Shown piece after piece: positions 24,893-34,171 of a stretch of DNA of 64,000 nucleotides; positions within the stretch are counted from its first letter, which is position 1; each line of letters starts with the position of its first letter. A model generated the notes under the pieces. The model searched no databases. It was not told the DNA's origin and saw only the letters and a program-made list of their open reading frames with translations. Where the stretch lies: the NCBI RefSeq assembly GCF_002355275.1, contig NZ_CP023449.1, positions 1,962,001 through 2,026,000 of the forward strand. The letters run 5' to 3'. This DNA comes from Rhizorhabdus dicambivorans. Its GTDB lineage: Bacteria; Pseudomonadota; Alphaproteobacteria; Sphingomonadales; Sphingomonadaceae. Position numbers and translations under genes: made by a program.

Positions 24893-24937
24893 AAATGCTT
24901 TTTTTGCAATCGCGAAAGGATGTCGCGCAATCGTCCT

Positions 24938-26143
24938 CTAAGTAGCGAAGCCGGCGAGATATTCTTCTATCCGCGCCGGATCGAAAACCCGCCCATCGAA
25001 GAATCGATCGGGACCCAATGTCAGGGTTCCGCTGCTCGAACCGACCGGAAGCGGAGTCGACAACGAGCCTTCCAGCTTCATGCTGGCGCCGGGCATCGGC
25101 AGGCCGCTGGCCCCCAGCGCGCGCCGGTAGACGTCGGAACGGAAGACGTTGCCAGCGATCTGTTCATTCTCGGCGCTGGCCTTGATGAAGCCCCAGCGGA
25201 CGAACTGGGAATAGATCCACAGCGCCTGGCTGCGCCACGGAAAGCCGGCCGCCTCGCGATGGAAGATCATCGCGTCGGGCACATCGGCGAGCGGGGCTCC
25301 GGCGCGCACCGGAAAGCGCCCGCTGAGGCTCGGCAGGATGATCCTGGGATCGAGGTTGATATATTCGGGGGCGGACAGCAGCCGTGCCAGTTCCTCGCGA
25401 TTCCCGGGCTCGTCGCACCACGCGGCAGCGGCGGACAGGGCGACGATCAGCCGGTCGACGATCTCGGGATTGGCCTCCATCCATTCCTCACGGAAGGCCA
25501 GCAGCTTCTCCACGCCGCGCTGCCAGATGCGCGCGCTCACCATCACCGTCTCGGCCAGGCCCTGGTCCACGGCGACCAGCCCCCACGGCGAACCCGCGAT
25601 ATAGCCGTCGATCTCGCCCGCCCGCAGCGCGTCGGACATGAAGGAGGGGGGCAGCACCGGCATCGAGACGTCGCGATCGGGATCGATACCGGCCGAGGCC
25701 AGCCAGTAGCGCAGGGTGAGCGCGTGGCTCGACAGCCGGTGCACCATGCCGATGATCGGCTTGCGCCGGTACAGCCCGATCGCTGAGGCGAAATCATGCG
25801 CTGTCGCCAGCGGATCCTCAAGCCGGCGGATCGGATCGGGATCGAGCGCCTGCGCGAACTCGGTTCCCATCACGAAGATGTTGCCGTTGACGTTCAGCTT
25901 GAACGGCGCCGCCAGCGCGCAGCGATGCTGGCTGATTCCCAGCGTCACCCCCACCGCCAGCGGCGCCAGCAGATGCGCGGCCTCGGCCTGGCCGTAGACC
26001 AGCCTGTCGCGGGTCTCCGCCCAACTGGTGGTGCGGATCAGGCGCAGGTCGAAGCCGGCTTCGGCGGCGAACCCCTTCTCCTTCGCCGCGACCAGGACGG
26101 CGCAGTCGGTCAGCGGAAGGAACGCGATCGAGATCGGGGTCAA
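24938..26143 (-). CDS. nasS: Nitrate/nitrite sensor NasS (NrtA-like, cytoplasmic)
   Basis: 401 residues. It is homologous to NrtA over its length (IAFLPLTDCAVLVAAKEKG, AHLLAPLAVGVTLG, KPIIGMVHRLSSHALTLRYW, GYIAGSPWGLVAVDQGLA) but has no signal peptide. In the NasS-NasT systems of Azotobacter, Paracoccus and rhizobia this protein binds nitrate/nitrite and then releases NasT. Its ATG overlaps the nasT stop by 4 bases, so the pair is cotranslated, which fits a stoichiometric complex. It lies upstream of the leader that it should control. Confidence 0.92.
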   Translation of the reverse strand: MTPISIAFLPLTDCAVLVAAKEKGFAAEAGFDLRLIRTTSWAETRDRLVYGQAEAAHLLAPLAVGVTLGISQHRCALAAPFKLNVNGNIFVMGTEFAQALDPDPIRRLEDPLATAHDFASAIGLYRRKPIIGMVHRLSSHALTLRYWLASAGIDPDRDVSMPVLPPSFMSDALRAGEIDGYIAGSPWGLVAVDQGLAETVMVSARIWQRGVEKLLAFREEWMEANPEIVDRLIVALSAAAAWCDEPGNREELARLLSAPEYINLDPRIILPSLSGRFPVRAGAPLADVPDAMIFHREAAGFPWRSQALWIYSQFVRWGFIKASAENEQIAGNVFRSDVYRRALGASGLPMPGASMKLEGSLSTPLPVGSSSGTLTLGPDRFFDGRVFDPARIEEYLAGFAT

Positions 26144-26721
26144 GACTTTCCTCCCAACAGGTCGCTGGCGGTGATCAGCGCCTCGGCTACCTCGATGATG
26201 CGGCGGCTCTGGTTCATCGCCGTGCTGCGCAGCAGCGAATAGGCGTCGGCTTCGGACAGGTTGCGGCTCTCCATCAGGATCGCCTTGGCGCGGTCGATGG
26301 TCTTGCGCTCGGCCAGCGCGGTGCGCGCCTCGTTGAGCTCGGCCTGCATGCTGGCAAAGGCCCGGAAGCGGCGGATGGCCAGGTCGAGCACGGGCTTGAC
26401 CCGCTCCTTGCGCAGCCCGTCGACGACATAGGCCGAAACGCCGGCATCGATCGCGGCGCCGATCATCGTCTCGTCGGACTGGTCGACGAACATCGCGATC
26501 GGGCGGGCGAGCGCGCGGCTCACCGCCAGCATCTCCTCCAGCGTGTCGCGGCTCGGGCTGCCCAGGTCCATCAGTACGACGTCTGGCGCCATGCGCTCGA
26601 GCTTGGCGACCCAGGCGCCGTGCGGCGGGACGACATGGATATCGTCATAGCCCGCCTCGCGCAGGCCATCCTCCAGGACGGTCGCGCGTAAGCCGCTGTC
26701 ATCGACGATCACGATTCGCAA
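26140..26721 (-). CDS. nasT: ANTAR-domain antiterminator NasT
   Basis: 193 residues. An N-terminal receiver-like domain (VIVDDSG, Asp52 in VVLMDLGSP) is followed at about 125-186 by an ANTAR three-helix domain (ERKTIDRAKAILMESRNLSE, AYSLLRSTAMNQSRRIIEVA). ANTAR proteins bind RNA hairpins and prevent terminator formation. With NasS next to it and terminators before nrtA and narK, its targets are probably those two leaders. It is the first gene of the regulon; its promoter should lie in 26722-26780, upstream of the divergent AhpD-like gene. Confidence 0.94.
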   Translation of the reverse strand: MRIVIVDDSGLRATVLEDGLREAGYDDIHVVPPHGAWVAKLERMAPDVVLMDLGSPSRDTLEEMLAVSRALARPIAMFVDQSDETMIGAAIDAGVSAYVVDGLRKERVKPVLDLAIRRFRAFASMQAELNEARTALAERKTIDRAKAILMESRNLSEADAYSLLRSTAMNQSRRIIEVAEALITASDLLGGKS

Positions 26722-26890
26722 TGCGGGCCCCTTCGCATCCAGATCGGGGGACGGCCTATGGGGCAGCTGGGGGATTGTTGCAATGCACTATCGGTGTCGG
26801 CATTGGCCGCCCACGGATTTTTCGCTCGGCATGTCACAGCCGCCGGCCCCATCTCGTCATGTCATCGGAACCCATGAAGGAGCCGATATC

Positions 26891-27349
26891 ATGACTGCCA
26901 TTCTCGATCCCTATGCCGCCGCACCCGCGCTGATGAAGAGCTGGACGAGCCTCTCCTTCGCCATCGGCTCCAGCCTGGAGCCGAGCCTGATTGAATTGGT
27001 GAAGATCCGTGCCTCGCAGATCAACGGCTGCGCCAATTGCATCAACATGCACACGCTCGATGCCCGCGCGATGGGCGAGACAGAGCAGCGCATCCATCTG
27101 TTGACGGCGTGGCGTGAGGCCCCCTTCTACAGCGACCGCGAGCGTGCCGCGCTGGCCTGGACGGAAGCGTTGACACGGCTCTCCGAAGGGCACAGCCATG
27201 AAGCGGCCCATGCGGCGCTCGCGGCGCAGTTCAGCGAGGAGGAGCAGGTGAACCTCACCCTGATGATCAACATCATCAACGGCTGGAACCGGATCGCGGT
27301 GGGCTTCGGCCTCTGGTATGATCACAAGCCGGCGAAGGCCGCGGCGTGA
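26891..27349 (+). CDS. Carboxymuconolactone decarboxylase/AhpD-like protein
   Basis: 152 residues from ATG 26891 with AAGGAG upstream; longer frames are less credible. It has the AhpD-type redox motif CANCINMH (CxxC followed by His) and RERAALAWTEALTRL. Members act as peroxidase partners or decarboxylases. The gene overlaps by 4 bases (GTGA) with an ECF41 sigma factor. In that sigma group a carboxymuconolactone decarboxylase, oxidoreductase or epimerase gene is the usual sole target. Physiological substrate unknown. Confidence 0.85.
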   Translation: MTAILDPYAAAPALMKSWTSLSFAIGSSLEPSLIELVKIRASQINGCANCINMHTLDARAMGETEQRIHLLTAWREAPFYSDRERAALAWTEALTRLSEGHSHEAAHAALAAQFSEEEQVNLTLMINIINGWNRIAVGFGLWYDHKPAKAAA

Positions 27350-28206
27350 CGGCCGGCGCCGCGTCCGATGCCGTGGCGGATTTCGATCCGCTGCGGCCCC
27401 GGTTGGTCCGGGTCGCCTATCGCATGCTCGGTTCTGTCGCCGATGCCGAGGATGTGGTGCAGGAGGCCTTCATCCGCTGGATGGCGGCCGACCGCGCGGC
27501 GGTGCGCGAGCCCGAGGCGTTCCTGCGCCGCACCGTGACGCGGCTCTGCCTCGACCAGCTGAAATCGGCGCGGCACCGGCGCGAGGTCTATGTCGGCCCC
27601 TGGCTGCCCGAACCCGTCGTCGAGGAGGATGAGGAGGCGGAGGACGTTACCCTGCCGCTGATGCTCGCGCTCGAACGGCTGTCGCCGCTCGAACGGGCGG
27701 CCTTCCTGCTCCACGATGTGTTCGGCCTCGATTTCGAGGAGGTCGGCGCGACGATCGGCCGCGATCCCGCCGCCTGCCGCCAGCTCGCGTCACGCGCCCG
27801 CGCCCACGTCCAGGCGGGGCGGCCGCGTTTCCAGGTCGAACGGAAGCGTGGGCTGGAACTGGCCGAAGCCTTCTTCGCCGCCTCGCGCAGCGGCGACATG
27901 AGCGCGCTCGGCACGCTGCTCGCCGCCGATGTCAGCATGCACGCCGATGGCGGCGGCAAGCGCTCGGCGGCGCCCGAGGTGTTGCTGGGCCTCGATCATG
28001 TGATGAAGCTGCACAGGGCGCTGGCGGTGCTGTACGGCAAGCATGGCTCGGCCCTGGTGCGGCTGGGCTTCATCAACGGCCTGCCCGGCTTCGTCACCCG
28101 CGAGGCTGACGGCGAACTCCAGACCACCGCGCTCGATATCGAGGACGGGCGGATCGCGGCGATCTATGTGGTGCGCAATCCCGACAAGCTGAAGCATCTG
28201 CACTAG
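27346..28206 (+). CDS. ECF sigma factor, ECF41 group
   Basis: 286 residues from GTG 27346. Sigma region 2 (AYRMLGSVADAEDVVQEAFI) and region 4 (LSPLERAAFLLHDVFGLDFE) are followed by a SnoaL-like C-terminal extension at about 165-286. The extension shows the two group hallmarks: DGGGK in the middle and NPDKL near the end. In ECF41 factors this extension takes the role of the missing anti-sigma factor. Its partner target is the overlapping AhpD-like gene. The signal it responds to is unknown. Confidence 0.92.
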   Translation: MTAGAASDAVADFDPLRPRLVRVAYRMLGSVADAEDVVQEAFIRWMAADRAAVREPEAFLRRTVTRLCLDQLKSARHRREVYVGPWLPEPVVEEDEEAEDVTLPLMLALERLSPLERAAFLLHDVFGLDFEEVGATIGRDPAACRQLASRARAHVQAGRPRFQVERKRGLELAEAFFAASRSGDMSALGTLLAADVSMHADGGGKRSAAPEVLLGLDHVMKLHRALAVLYGKHGSALVRLGFINGLPGFVTREADGELQTTALDIEDGRIAAIYVVRNPDKLKHLH

Positions 28207-28253
28207 GCGTGACAGAGCGTCACCTCGGCCTCCGCCGGCGCGACGCTCGGGGC

Positions 28254-30605
28254 TCAATCCTCCAGGAAAAGCTCCGCCGCCGCGTCCGCGATCGCCTCGG
28301 CGTCGAGGCGGTAGGTGCGGTAGAGGTCGGGCAGATCGCCGGTCTGGCCGAAGCGGTCGAGGCCGAGCGCGCCGACCTTCTGGCCCCGCACGCCGCCCAG
28401 CCACGACAGCGTCGACGGGCTGCCGTCGATGATCGTGACGAGGCCCGCGTCCGGCGACAGATCGCGCAGCAGGGTCTCGACATGCGAGCGCTCGCTCGAA
28501 CCACCTTGCCAGCGCGCCGCCTGCCGGGCGGACCAGCCGCGATGCAGCAGGTCGGGCGAGGTCACGTTGAGCAGGCCCAGCCCCGGAATATCCTCCTTGA
28601 GCTGATGATAGGCGGCGATCGCTTCGGGCGCGATCGCGCCGGTGAAGACGATCGCCGCCTCCGCGCCGGGGGCTGGTCGCATCAACCAATAACCGCCCTT
28701 CAGCGCGTCCTCCTTCCACCCATCGTCCTCGCGTTCGACCTGTTCGATCGCGCGGGTGGTAAGCCGCAGATAGACCGAGCCGCCGTCCTCGGCCTGCATA
28801 TGCTCGAACGCCCAGCCCATGATCAGTGCCAGCTCGTCGACAAAAGCCGGCTCGAAATAGGTCAGGCCCGGCTGGCCGATGCCGATCAGAGGGGAGTTGA
28901 TCGACTGATGGGCGCCGCCCTCCGGCCCAAGCGTCACGCCCGAAGGGGTGGCGACCAGCAGGAAGCGTGCATTCTGGTAACAGCCATAGTTGAGCGCATC
29001 GAGGCCACGCGCGATGAACGGGTCATAGACCGTCCCGATCGGCATCAGTCTTGTGCCGAACAGCGGCGCCGACAGGCCCAGCGCCGCCAGCATCAGGAAC
29101 AGATTATGCTCGGCAATGCCCAGCTCGATATGCTGGCCGGCGCCGTGGCCGGACCACTTCTGCGCCGACGGAATCCGGGCAGCGTGGAAGACGTCCTTCA
29201 GCTCCTGCCGGCGGAACAGGCCGCGATTGTTCACGAAGGCGCCCAGGCCGGTCGACACGGTCACGTCGGGCGCGGTGGTGACGATCCGGTCGGCCAGCGC
29301 CCGAGCAGCCGGATCTCCCGACTTCGCCAGGTCGAACAGGATGCGGCCGAAGGCGGGCTGGGTGGCCTGCTCTGCGCCCTCGGGGGCGGGTAGTACGGGC
29401 ACCGGCACCGCTTCGACCGCCTTTTCGCCTGCGGCCCGGGCCAGGGGCGAGTTCGCGACGAACTCCTTCAGCACCGCCACGGTATTGTCGCCGAGGCCGC
29501 CATAAGGCGCCCATTCCTCGCCCTCGGCAATGCCAAGGCTCTCGCGCAGCCCGGCGATCTGGGTCGGGTTCATCAGGCCGGCATGGTTGTCCTTGTGGCC
29601 CGCGAACGGCAGGCCATAGCCCTTCACCGTATAGGCGATGAACATCGTCGGCTTGTCGTCACTGGCCTGGGCGAAGGCGTCGATCAGCGTCTCGATGCAA
29701 TGCCCGCCCAGATTGGTCATCAGCGCGGTCAGACCGTCATCGTCGAACGAAGCGACCAGCTTCAGAGCCTTGGCGTCGCCCGCCAGATCGGCGTTCAGTC
29801 GCGCGCGCCAGGCGCCGCCGCCCTGATAGGTCAGCGCCGCATATTCGGCGTTGGGGCAATTGTCGATCCAGTCGGCGATCGCCTGTCCGCCCGGCTTGCG
29901 GAAGGCCTCGCGCTGGAGCTTGCCGTGCTTCAGGGTCAGCACCCGCCAGCCGCAGGTGCGGAAGATGTCGTCGAAGCGGTTGAACATCCGGTCCGCCGTC
30001 GTCGCGTCGAGCGACTGGCGGTTATAGTCGACGATCCACCAGCAGTTGCGGATGTCGTGCTTATAGCCCTCGATCAGCGCTTCGTAGATATTGCCCTCGT
30101 CCAGCTCGGCGTCGCCCATCAGCGCGATCATCCGGCCGGTGTTGGCCTCCGCCAGGTTGCCGTGCGCCACCAGATAGTCCTGCACCAGGCTGGCGAAGGC
30201 GGTGATCGCCACGCCCAGGCCCACCGATCCGGTCGAGAAGTCGACCGGAATCTTGTCCTTGGTGCGGCTTGGATAGCTCTGCGCGCCGCCCAGTCCACGG
30301 AAACGCTGGAGCTGGTCGAGGCTCTGGTTGCCGAGCAGATAGTGGACCGCGTGCAGCACCGGCCCGGCGTGCGGCTTCACCGCCACCTTGTCGTTCGGGC
30401 CGAGCGCGTGGAAATACAGGGCCGACATGATCGCGGTCATCGACGCGCAGCTTGCCTGGTGCCCGCCGACCTTCAGCCCGTCGCGGCTTTCGCGCAGATG
30501 ATTGGCGTTGTGGATCGTCCAGCTCGATAGCCAGCGCAGCCGGACCTCGAGCGCCTCGAGCGCTGCCACGGTGGCGGGGTCCTGGGGCTTCACCTCGTGA
30601 ATCAT
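28254..30605 (-). CDS. Homodimeric 2-oxoacid dehydrogenase E1 (AceE/MdeB-like)
   Basis: 783 residues from ATG 30605. The thiamine diphosphate motif GDAELDEGNIYEA ... DYNRQSLD matches the AceE form (GDGEMDE ... NLQRLDG). STGSVGLGVAITAFASL, the pyrimidine-binding domain with ELGIAEHNLFLML, and a transketolase C-domain follow. It is about 100 residues shorter than E. coli AceE and no E2/E3 gene is adjacent. MdeB of Pseudomonas putida is a comparable E1 thought to act on 2-oxobutyrate from methionine breakdown, also next to an Lrp-type gene. Substrate (pyruvate or 2-oxobutyrate) cannot be decided here. It is divergent from the Lrp/AsnC gene. Confidence 0.83.
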   Translation of the reverse strand: MIHEVKPQDPATVAALEALEVRLRWLSSWTIHNANHLRESRDGLKVGGHQASCASMTAIMSALYFHALGPNDKVAVKPHAGPVLHAVHYLLGNQSLDQLQRFRGLGGAQSYPSRTKDKIPVDFSTGSVGLGVAITAFASLVQDYLVAHGNLAEANTGRMIALMGDAELDEGNIYEALIEGYKHDIRNCWWIVDYNRQSLDATTADRMFNRFDDIFRTCGWRVLTLKHGKLQREAFRKPGGQAIADWIDNCPNAEYAALTYQGGGAWRARLNADLAGDAKALKLVASFDDDGLTALMTNLGGHCIETLIDAFAQASDDKPTMFIAYTVKGYGLPFAGHKDNHAGLMNPTQIAGLRESLGIAEGEEWAPYGGLGDNTVAVLKEFVANSPLARAAGEKAVEAVPVPVLPAPEGAEQATQPAFGRILFDLAKSGDPAARALADRIVTTAPDVTVSTGLGAFVNNRGLFRRQELKDVFHAARIPSAQKWSGHGAGQHIELGIAEHNLFLMLAALGLSAPLFGTRLMPIGTVYDPFIARGLDALNYGCYQNARFLLVATPSGVTLGPEGGAHQSINSPLIGIGQPGLTYFEPAFVDELALIMGWAFEHMQAEDGGSVYLRLTTRAIEQVEREDDGWKEDALKGGYWLMRPAPGAEAAIVFTGAIAPEAIAAYHQLKEDIPGLGLLNVTSPDLLHRGWSARQAARWQGGSSERSHVETLLRDLSPDAGLVTIIDGSPSTLSWLGGVRGQKVGALGLDRFGQTGDLPDLYRTYRLDAEAIADAAAELFLED

Positions 30606-30743
30606 GGCCGGCTGTTCCTTGTTTCTCCGGCCAGATGGATAGCCGATCAGACCAAATGGAACATTGCGATTTCGCTGGCGGATCGCGGATTTTTGAGCAT
30701 ATATTGCCGTTCTAACGAGCAAACGAGACAGAATATTGCAGAT
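30606..30743. promoter_or_regulatory. Divergent promoter region, E1 gene / Lrp-AsnC gene
   Basis: 138 bases between two divergent starts, AT-richer than the genes, with AT-rich stretches (for example around 30657-30680 and 30700-30740). An Lrp/AsnC regulator that is divergent from an amino-acid or oxoacid catabolic gene usually binds such a gap, controlling both. No clear symmetrical operator could be picked by eye. Confidence 0.5.
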
Positions 30744-31214
30744 ATGCAGATCGATGCGATAGATCAGAAGATCCTCTCCGAACTTCAGGCCGACGGGCGC
30801 GTCACCAATCATGAGCTGGCGGGCCGGGTCGGCCTGTCGCCCAGCCCCTGTCTGCGCCGGGTGCGCCAGCTGGAAGAGGCCGGGATCATCCAGAGCTATG
30901 TGGCTCTGGTGGATGCGGCCGCGCTGGGCCTGCACGTCAGCGCCTTCGTGCGGGTCCGGCTGGACGGGCAGGACGACCGCCATCTTGCCGCCTTCGAGGC
31001 CGCCGTCGCGGACTTCCCCGAGGTGATGGAATGCTATCTCATGACCGGAGAAAGCGACTATCAGTTGCGGGTGATGGTCAGTTCGCTCGCCGCTTTCGAG
31101 GATTTCCTGCGCCAGCGGCTGACGAAGATCGCCGGCGTCTCCCAGGTGACGTCCAGCTTTGCCCTGCGGCCGGTGGTCTATCGCACCGCGATCCCGGTGG
31201 ATGCCGCGCGATGA
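30744..31214 (+). CDS. Lrp/AsnC family transcriptional regulator
   Basis: 156 residues from ATG 30744; a longer frame to 30597 would overlap the divergent E1 start. The N-terminal winged helix (IDQKILSELQADGRVTNHEL, VGLSPSPCLRRVRQLEEAGI) is followed by the RAM/AsnC ligand domain (EVMECYLMTGESDYQLRVMV). Length is typical. It likely senses an amino acid and controls the divergent 2-oxoacid dehydrogenase gene, by analogy with MdeR and BkdR. It shares ATGA with the next gene. Confidence 0.93.
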   Translation: MQIDAIDQKILSELQADGRVTNHELAGRVGLSPSPCLRRVRQLEEAGIIQSYVALVDAAALGLHVSAFVRVRLDGQDDRHLAAFEAAVADFPEVMECYLMTGESDYQLRVMVSSLAAFEDFLRQRLTKIAGVSQVTSSFALRPVVYRTAIPVDAAR

Positions 31215-32017
31215 TCGAATCCATCGCCCATCTCGGCCTGCTCGACGATGAGGATATCGGGCTCGACAGTGCCGCCCTAGAGCTGAGCGCGCTCGACCAT
31301 GAGGGTCTCGATCTCGCGCCCTATGCGGCCCGGCTCGACGGCCATGGCGCGGAGCTGGCGGCGATCGCCGGGGAAGCGGAATCGGCGCTCGATCAGGCCG
31401 GGCTGCTCGCCCGCATTCTGGCCGAACGGCATGGCTTCCGGGGAGACCGGGACAGCTATGACGCTCCGCTCAACGCCGATCTGATCCGCGTGCTCGATCG
31501 GCAGCAGGGCCTGCCGGTCGCCCTCTCGATCCTCTATGTCGGCCTCGCCCGCCGGGTCGGCTGGCGCGCGGACGCGCTCAACACGCCGGGCCATGTTCTG
31601 GTGCGGGTCGGCCCCGACGATGGATCGGTGGTGATCGATCCCTTCCACGACGGCCGGCTTGTCACCCATGACATATTGCTCAATCTGGTGCGCCAGTCGC
31701 TTGGGCCCCAGGCCGACTATGATCCGCGCCATCTCGCGCCGATGTCGAACCGGATGACCCTGGTGCGGCTGCTGCTCAACCAGGCGACCCGCGCGGAAAA
31801 GGCCCGTGACCATGGCCGCGCGCTGGTCCTCTACCAGCGCATCGTCACGGTCGCGCCGTCGCACGGTCAGGGCTGGTGGGATCTCGCCCGCCTCCAGCTC
31901 GGCGCCGGGCGGGTCGAGGAGGCGCGCAGCAGCCTGAGTTCGATGCTGGAGGTGACGCGCGATCCCGATAGCCGGGCGCATATCGCGGCGGCGTTGGAGG
32001 CGCTGGCGGGGAAGTGA
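31211..32017 (+). CDS. SirB1 family transglutaminase-like/TPR protein
   Basis: 268 residues from ATG 31211, overlapping the regulator stop. Residues about 75-190 fit the transglutaminase-like core 2 of SirB1 proteins (YDAPLNADLIRVLDRQQGLP, NTPGHVLVRV, VIDPFHDGRLV), with a Cys missing at the usual nucleophile place. Residues about 200-268 contain a TPR pair (ALVLYQRIVTVAPSHGQGWW). No enzymatic activity is established for the family. Coupling to the Lrp gene may simply be operon sharing. Confidence 0.85.
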   Translation: MIESIAHLGLLDDEDIGLDSAALELSALDHEGLDLAPYAARLDGHGAELAAIAGEAESALDQAGLLARILAERHGFRGDRDSYDAPLNADLIRVLDRQQGLPVALSILYVGLARRVGWRADALNTPGHVLVRVGPDDGSVVIDPFHDGRLVTHDILLNLVRQSLGPQADYDPRHLAPMSNRMTLVRLLLNQATRAEKARDHGRALVLYQRIVTVAPSHGQGWWDLARLQLGAGRVEEARSSLSSMLEVTRDPDSRAHIAAALEALAGK

Positions 32018-32032
32018 TCCGAGGCCCAATAT

Positions 32033-34171
32033 TCACCGCACCGTGAACAGCACCTGATCCACCGTCCGTCCCACAGGATCGGCAAGCACCAGCCGATGTG
32101 CGCCCGGCCCCGGCAGCACCAGCGGCTGCGCCCCGGCAGGGCCGATATCCTTGCGGTCGAGCAGCAGCCGATGGCCCGCGACCGCACCTGACACGAGGAT
32201 GCGGATGCGCTGGCGATCGATCGGGATGTCGGGATCGAGCGCGTAGATGCTGCCAGAGACGGGGCTGGCGATCCGTGCGCGGCGCGCCTCGGGCGGCGCG
32301 GCGCCGAAAACGGGCTGGGCCGTGCCGCGCAGGAAATATTCGGTACGCGGCGGCTCGATGGCGCTCGCAAAGCGCACCGTTCGGCTTTCCACATCATGGG
32401 GCTTCGCCGGGCGGGGCGGCGCGCCTGTGCGGTGGAGCGCGAGCATGATCTCGCGCCACACCGGCGCCGCGCCGCTGGTGCCGGAAACGGCGCGCATCGA
32501 ATCCCCCTCCAGATTGCCGATCCACACCGCGACGGTGAACCGGCTGCTGAAGCCGACGCACCAATTGTCGCGCATCGCCTTGGAGGTGCCGGTCTTGACT
32601 GCCGCCCAGAAGGGCAGGCGCAGCGCGCTGTCGAGCCCGAAGGTGCCCGCGCGCGCGCCGGGATCGGACAGGATGTCGGCGGTTATCCACGCGCCGGCCG
32701 GGCTTATCACCGGGCGCAGCGGCTGCTGCGCATCGCTGGGGCGCAGCCGGGCGGCGGACCAGCGGCCGCCATTGGCGAGCGCGCGATAGGCATTGGCCTG
32801 TTCGGCGAGCGTGACCTCGGCCGATCCGAGCGCCAGCGAGAAGCCGTAATAGTCGCCATCCTCGGTCAGCCCGGCATAACCCAGGTCCCATAGCCGGTCG
32901 CGGAAGGCGTTGACCCCGACCAGCAGCAGGGTGCGTACTGCCGGCACGTTGAGCGATGCGGCGAGCGCCGAGCGCGCCGAGACCGGCCCCCGGAAGCTGC
33001 GGTCGTAATTCTGCGGGATGTAGAGGCCGGAGGCGGTGTCGAGCTGGACCGGGCTGTCGTCGAGGATCGACGCGGCGGTGAGATAGCCGCGTTCGATCGC
33101 GGCGGCGTAGAGGAAGGGCTTGAGCGTCGAGCCCGCCTGGCGCGGCGCATTGGCGCCGTCGACCGCCGCCGCGGTCGATCCGCCGCCCACCCCGCCGACA
33201 TAGGCCAGCGTGTCGCCGGTCGCATTGTCGAGGACGATCACCGCGCCGTCGCGGGCGCGCTGGTCGCCCAGGCCGATCAGCTGGCGCGACAGCGCGGTGA
33301 TGGCGATGCGCTGGATCGGGGCGTCGAGCGTCGTCGTCACCCGCATGCCGGGCTTGTCGATCAGTCGCTGGGCGAGATGCGGCGCCAGTTCCGGGTCGAT
33401 CCGCAGCCGCCGCGCGCTGCCCAGCGCGGTGGCCGCGATCGCCTTGATCGCGGGGCAATCGCCGCGCCGCATCGCGCAGGCGCGGCGCGCGACCCGTTCT
33501 GGCGGTGCCTGCGGATCGGGCAGCAGCGCGGCGATCAGCAGCGCCTCGTCGCGCGACAGCCGGGCAGGGGGCTTGCCGAACATCTGCTCGCTTGCCGCCA
33601 TGATCCCCTGCGCCTCGCCGCGAAAGCCGGCCAGGTTGAGATAGGCTTCGAGGATTTCGTCCTTCGACCAGCGATGCTCGATCGCCATCGCCCCGCGCAT
33701 CTGGCGTGCCTTCTGCCAGTAGTTGCGCGATCCCGGCCGGGCGAGGTCGGGCGATAGGAACGCCGCAAGCTGCATTGTGATGGTCGATGCCCCGCGCGCG
33801 CGCCGGCCCGAAAGCCGGTCGCGGATCGATCCGGCCACCGCCAGCCAGTCGACACCGCCATGTTCGCGGAAGCGCCGATCCTCGGCGGCGATCACGGCCT
33901 TCGCCAGCGCAGGGGCGGTCTCGCCAAGCGGCACCCAGCCGAGCCGCCGCCGGCTGAAATCGACCCGCATGCTGTCGAGCAGCAAGCCGTTGCGGTCGTA
34001 GAGCCAGGCTTCGGTGGGATGCCAGGTGGCGCGGACCGTCCGGAAGTCGGGTGTGATGGGCGGCCATGTCGCGATATAGAGCAGCGCCGCCAGCGCGAGC
34101 GGCACGATCCACAGCAGTTTAGGGAAGCCCCTCCCCTTCAGGGGAGGGGTTGGGGTGGGGCCTATCCCCAT
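32033..34171 (-). CDS. pbpC: Penicillin-binding protein 1C
   Basis: 712 residues as the longest frame. A short N-terminal membrane anchor is followed by the GT51 glycosyltransferase (VIAAEDRRFREHGGVDWLAV, GASTITMQLAAFL). The transpeptidase domain has Ser348-T-L-Lys351 (GSTLKPF) and KTGTS, and a BiPBP_C domain lies near residues 620-712. It polymerises and possibly cross-links peptidoglycan in the periplasm. The apparent ATG at 34171 and the first ~17 residues come from a palindromic repeat; GTG at 34105 is an alternative. It follows the alpha-2-macroglobulin gene, as yfhM/pbpC do in many Gram-negatives. Confidence 0.93.
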   Translation of the reverse strand: MGIGPTPTPPLKGRGFPKLLWIVPLALAALLYIATWPPITPDFRTVRATWHPTEAWLYDRNGLLLDSMRVDFSRRRLGWVPLGETAPALAKAVIAAEDRRFREHGGVDWLAVAGSIRDRLSGRRARGASTITMQLAAFLSPDLARPGSRNYWQKARQMRGAMAIEHRWSKDEILEAYLNLAGFRGEAQGIMAASEQMFGKPPARLSRDEALLIAALLPDPQAPPERVARRACAMRRGDCPAIKAIAATALGSARRLRIDPELAPHLAQRLIDKPGMRVTTTLDAPIQRIAITALSRQLIGLGDQRARDGAVIVLDNATGDTLAYVGGVGGGSTAAAVDGANAPRQAGSTLKPFLYAAAIERGYLTAASILDDSPVQLDTASGLYIPQNYDRSFRGPVSARSALAASLNVPAVRTLLLVGVNAFRDRLWDLGYAGLTEDGDYYGFSLALGSAEVTLAEQANAYRALANGGRWSAARLRPSDAQQPLRPVISPAGAWITADILSDPGARAGTFGLDSALRLPFWAAVKTGTSKAMRDNWCVGFSSRFTVAVWIGNLEGDSMRAVSGTSGAAPVWREIMLALHRTGAPPRPAKPHDVESRTVRFASAIEPPRTEYFLRGTAQPVFGAAPPEARRARIASPVSGSIYALDPDIPIDRQRIRILVSGAVAGHRLLLDRKDIGPAGAQPLVLPGPGAHRLVLADPVGRTVDQVLFTVR

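Noticed and set aside
24890-24937. Sigma-54 (-24/-12) promoter for nrtA
   Set aside because: No TGGC...TGC pair with proper spacing could be found on the minus strand.
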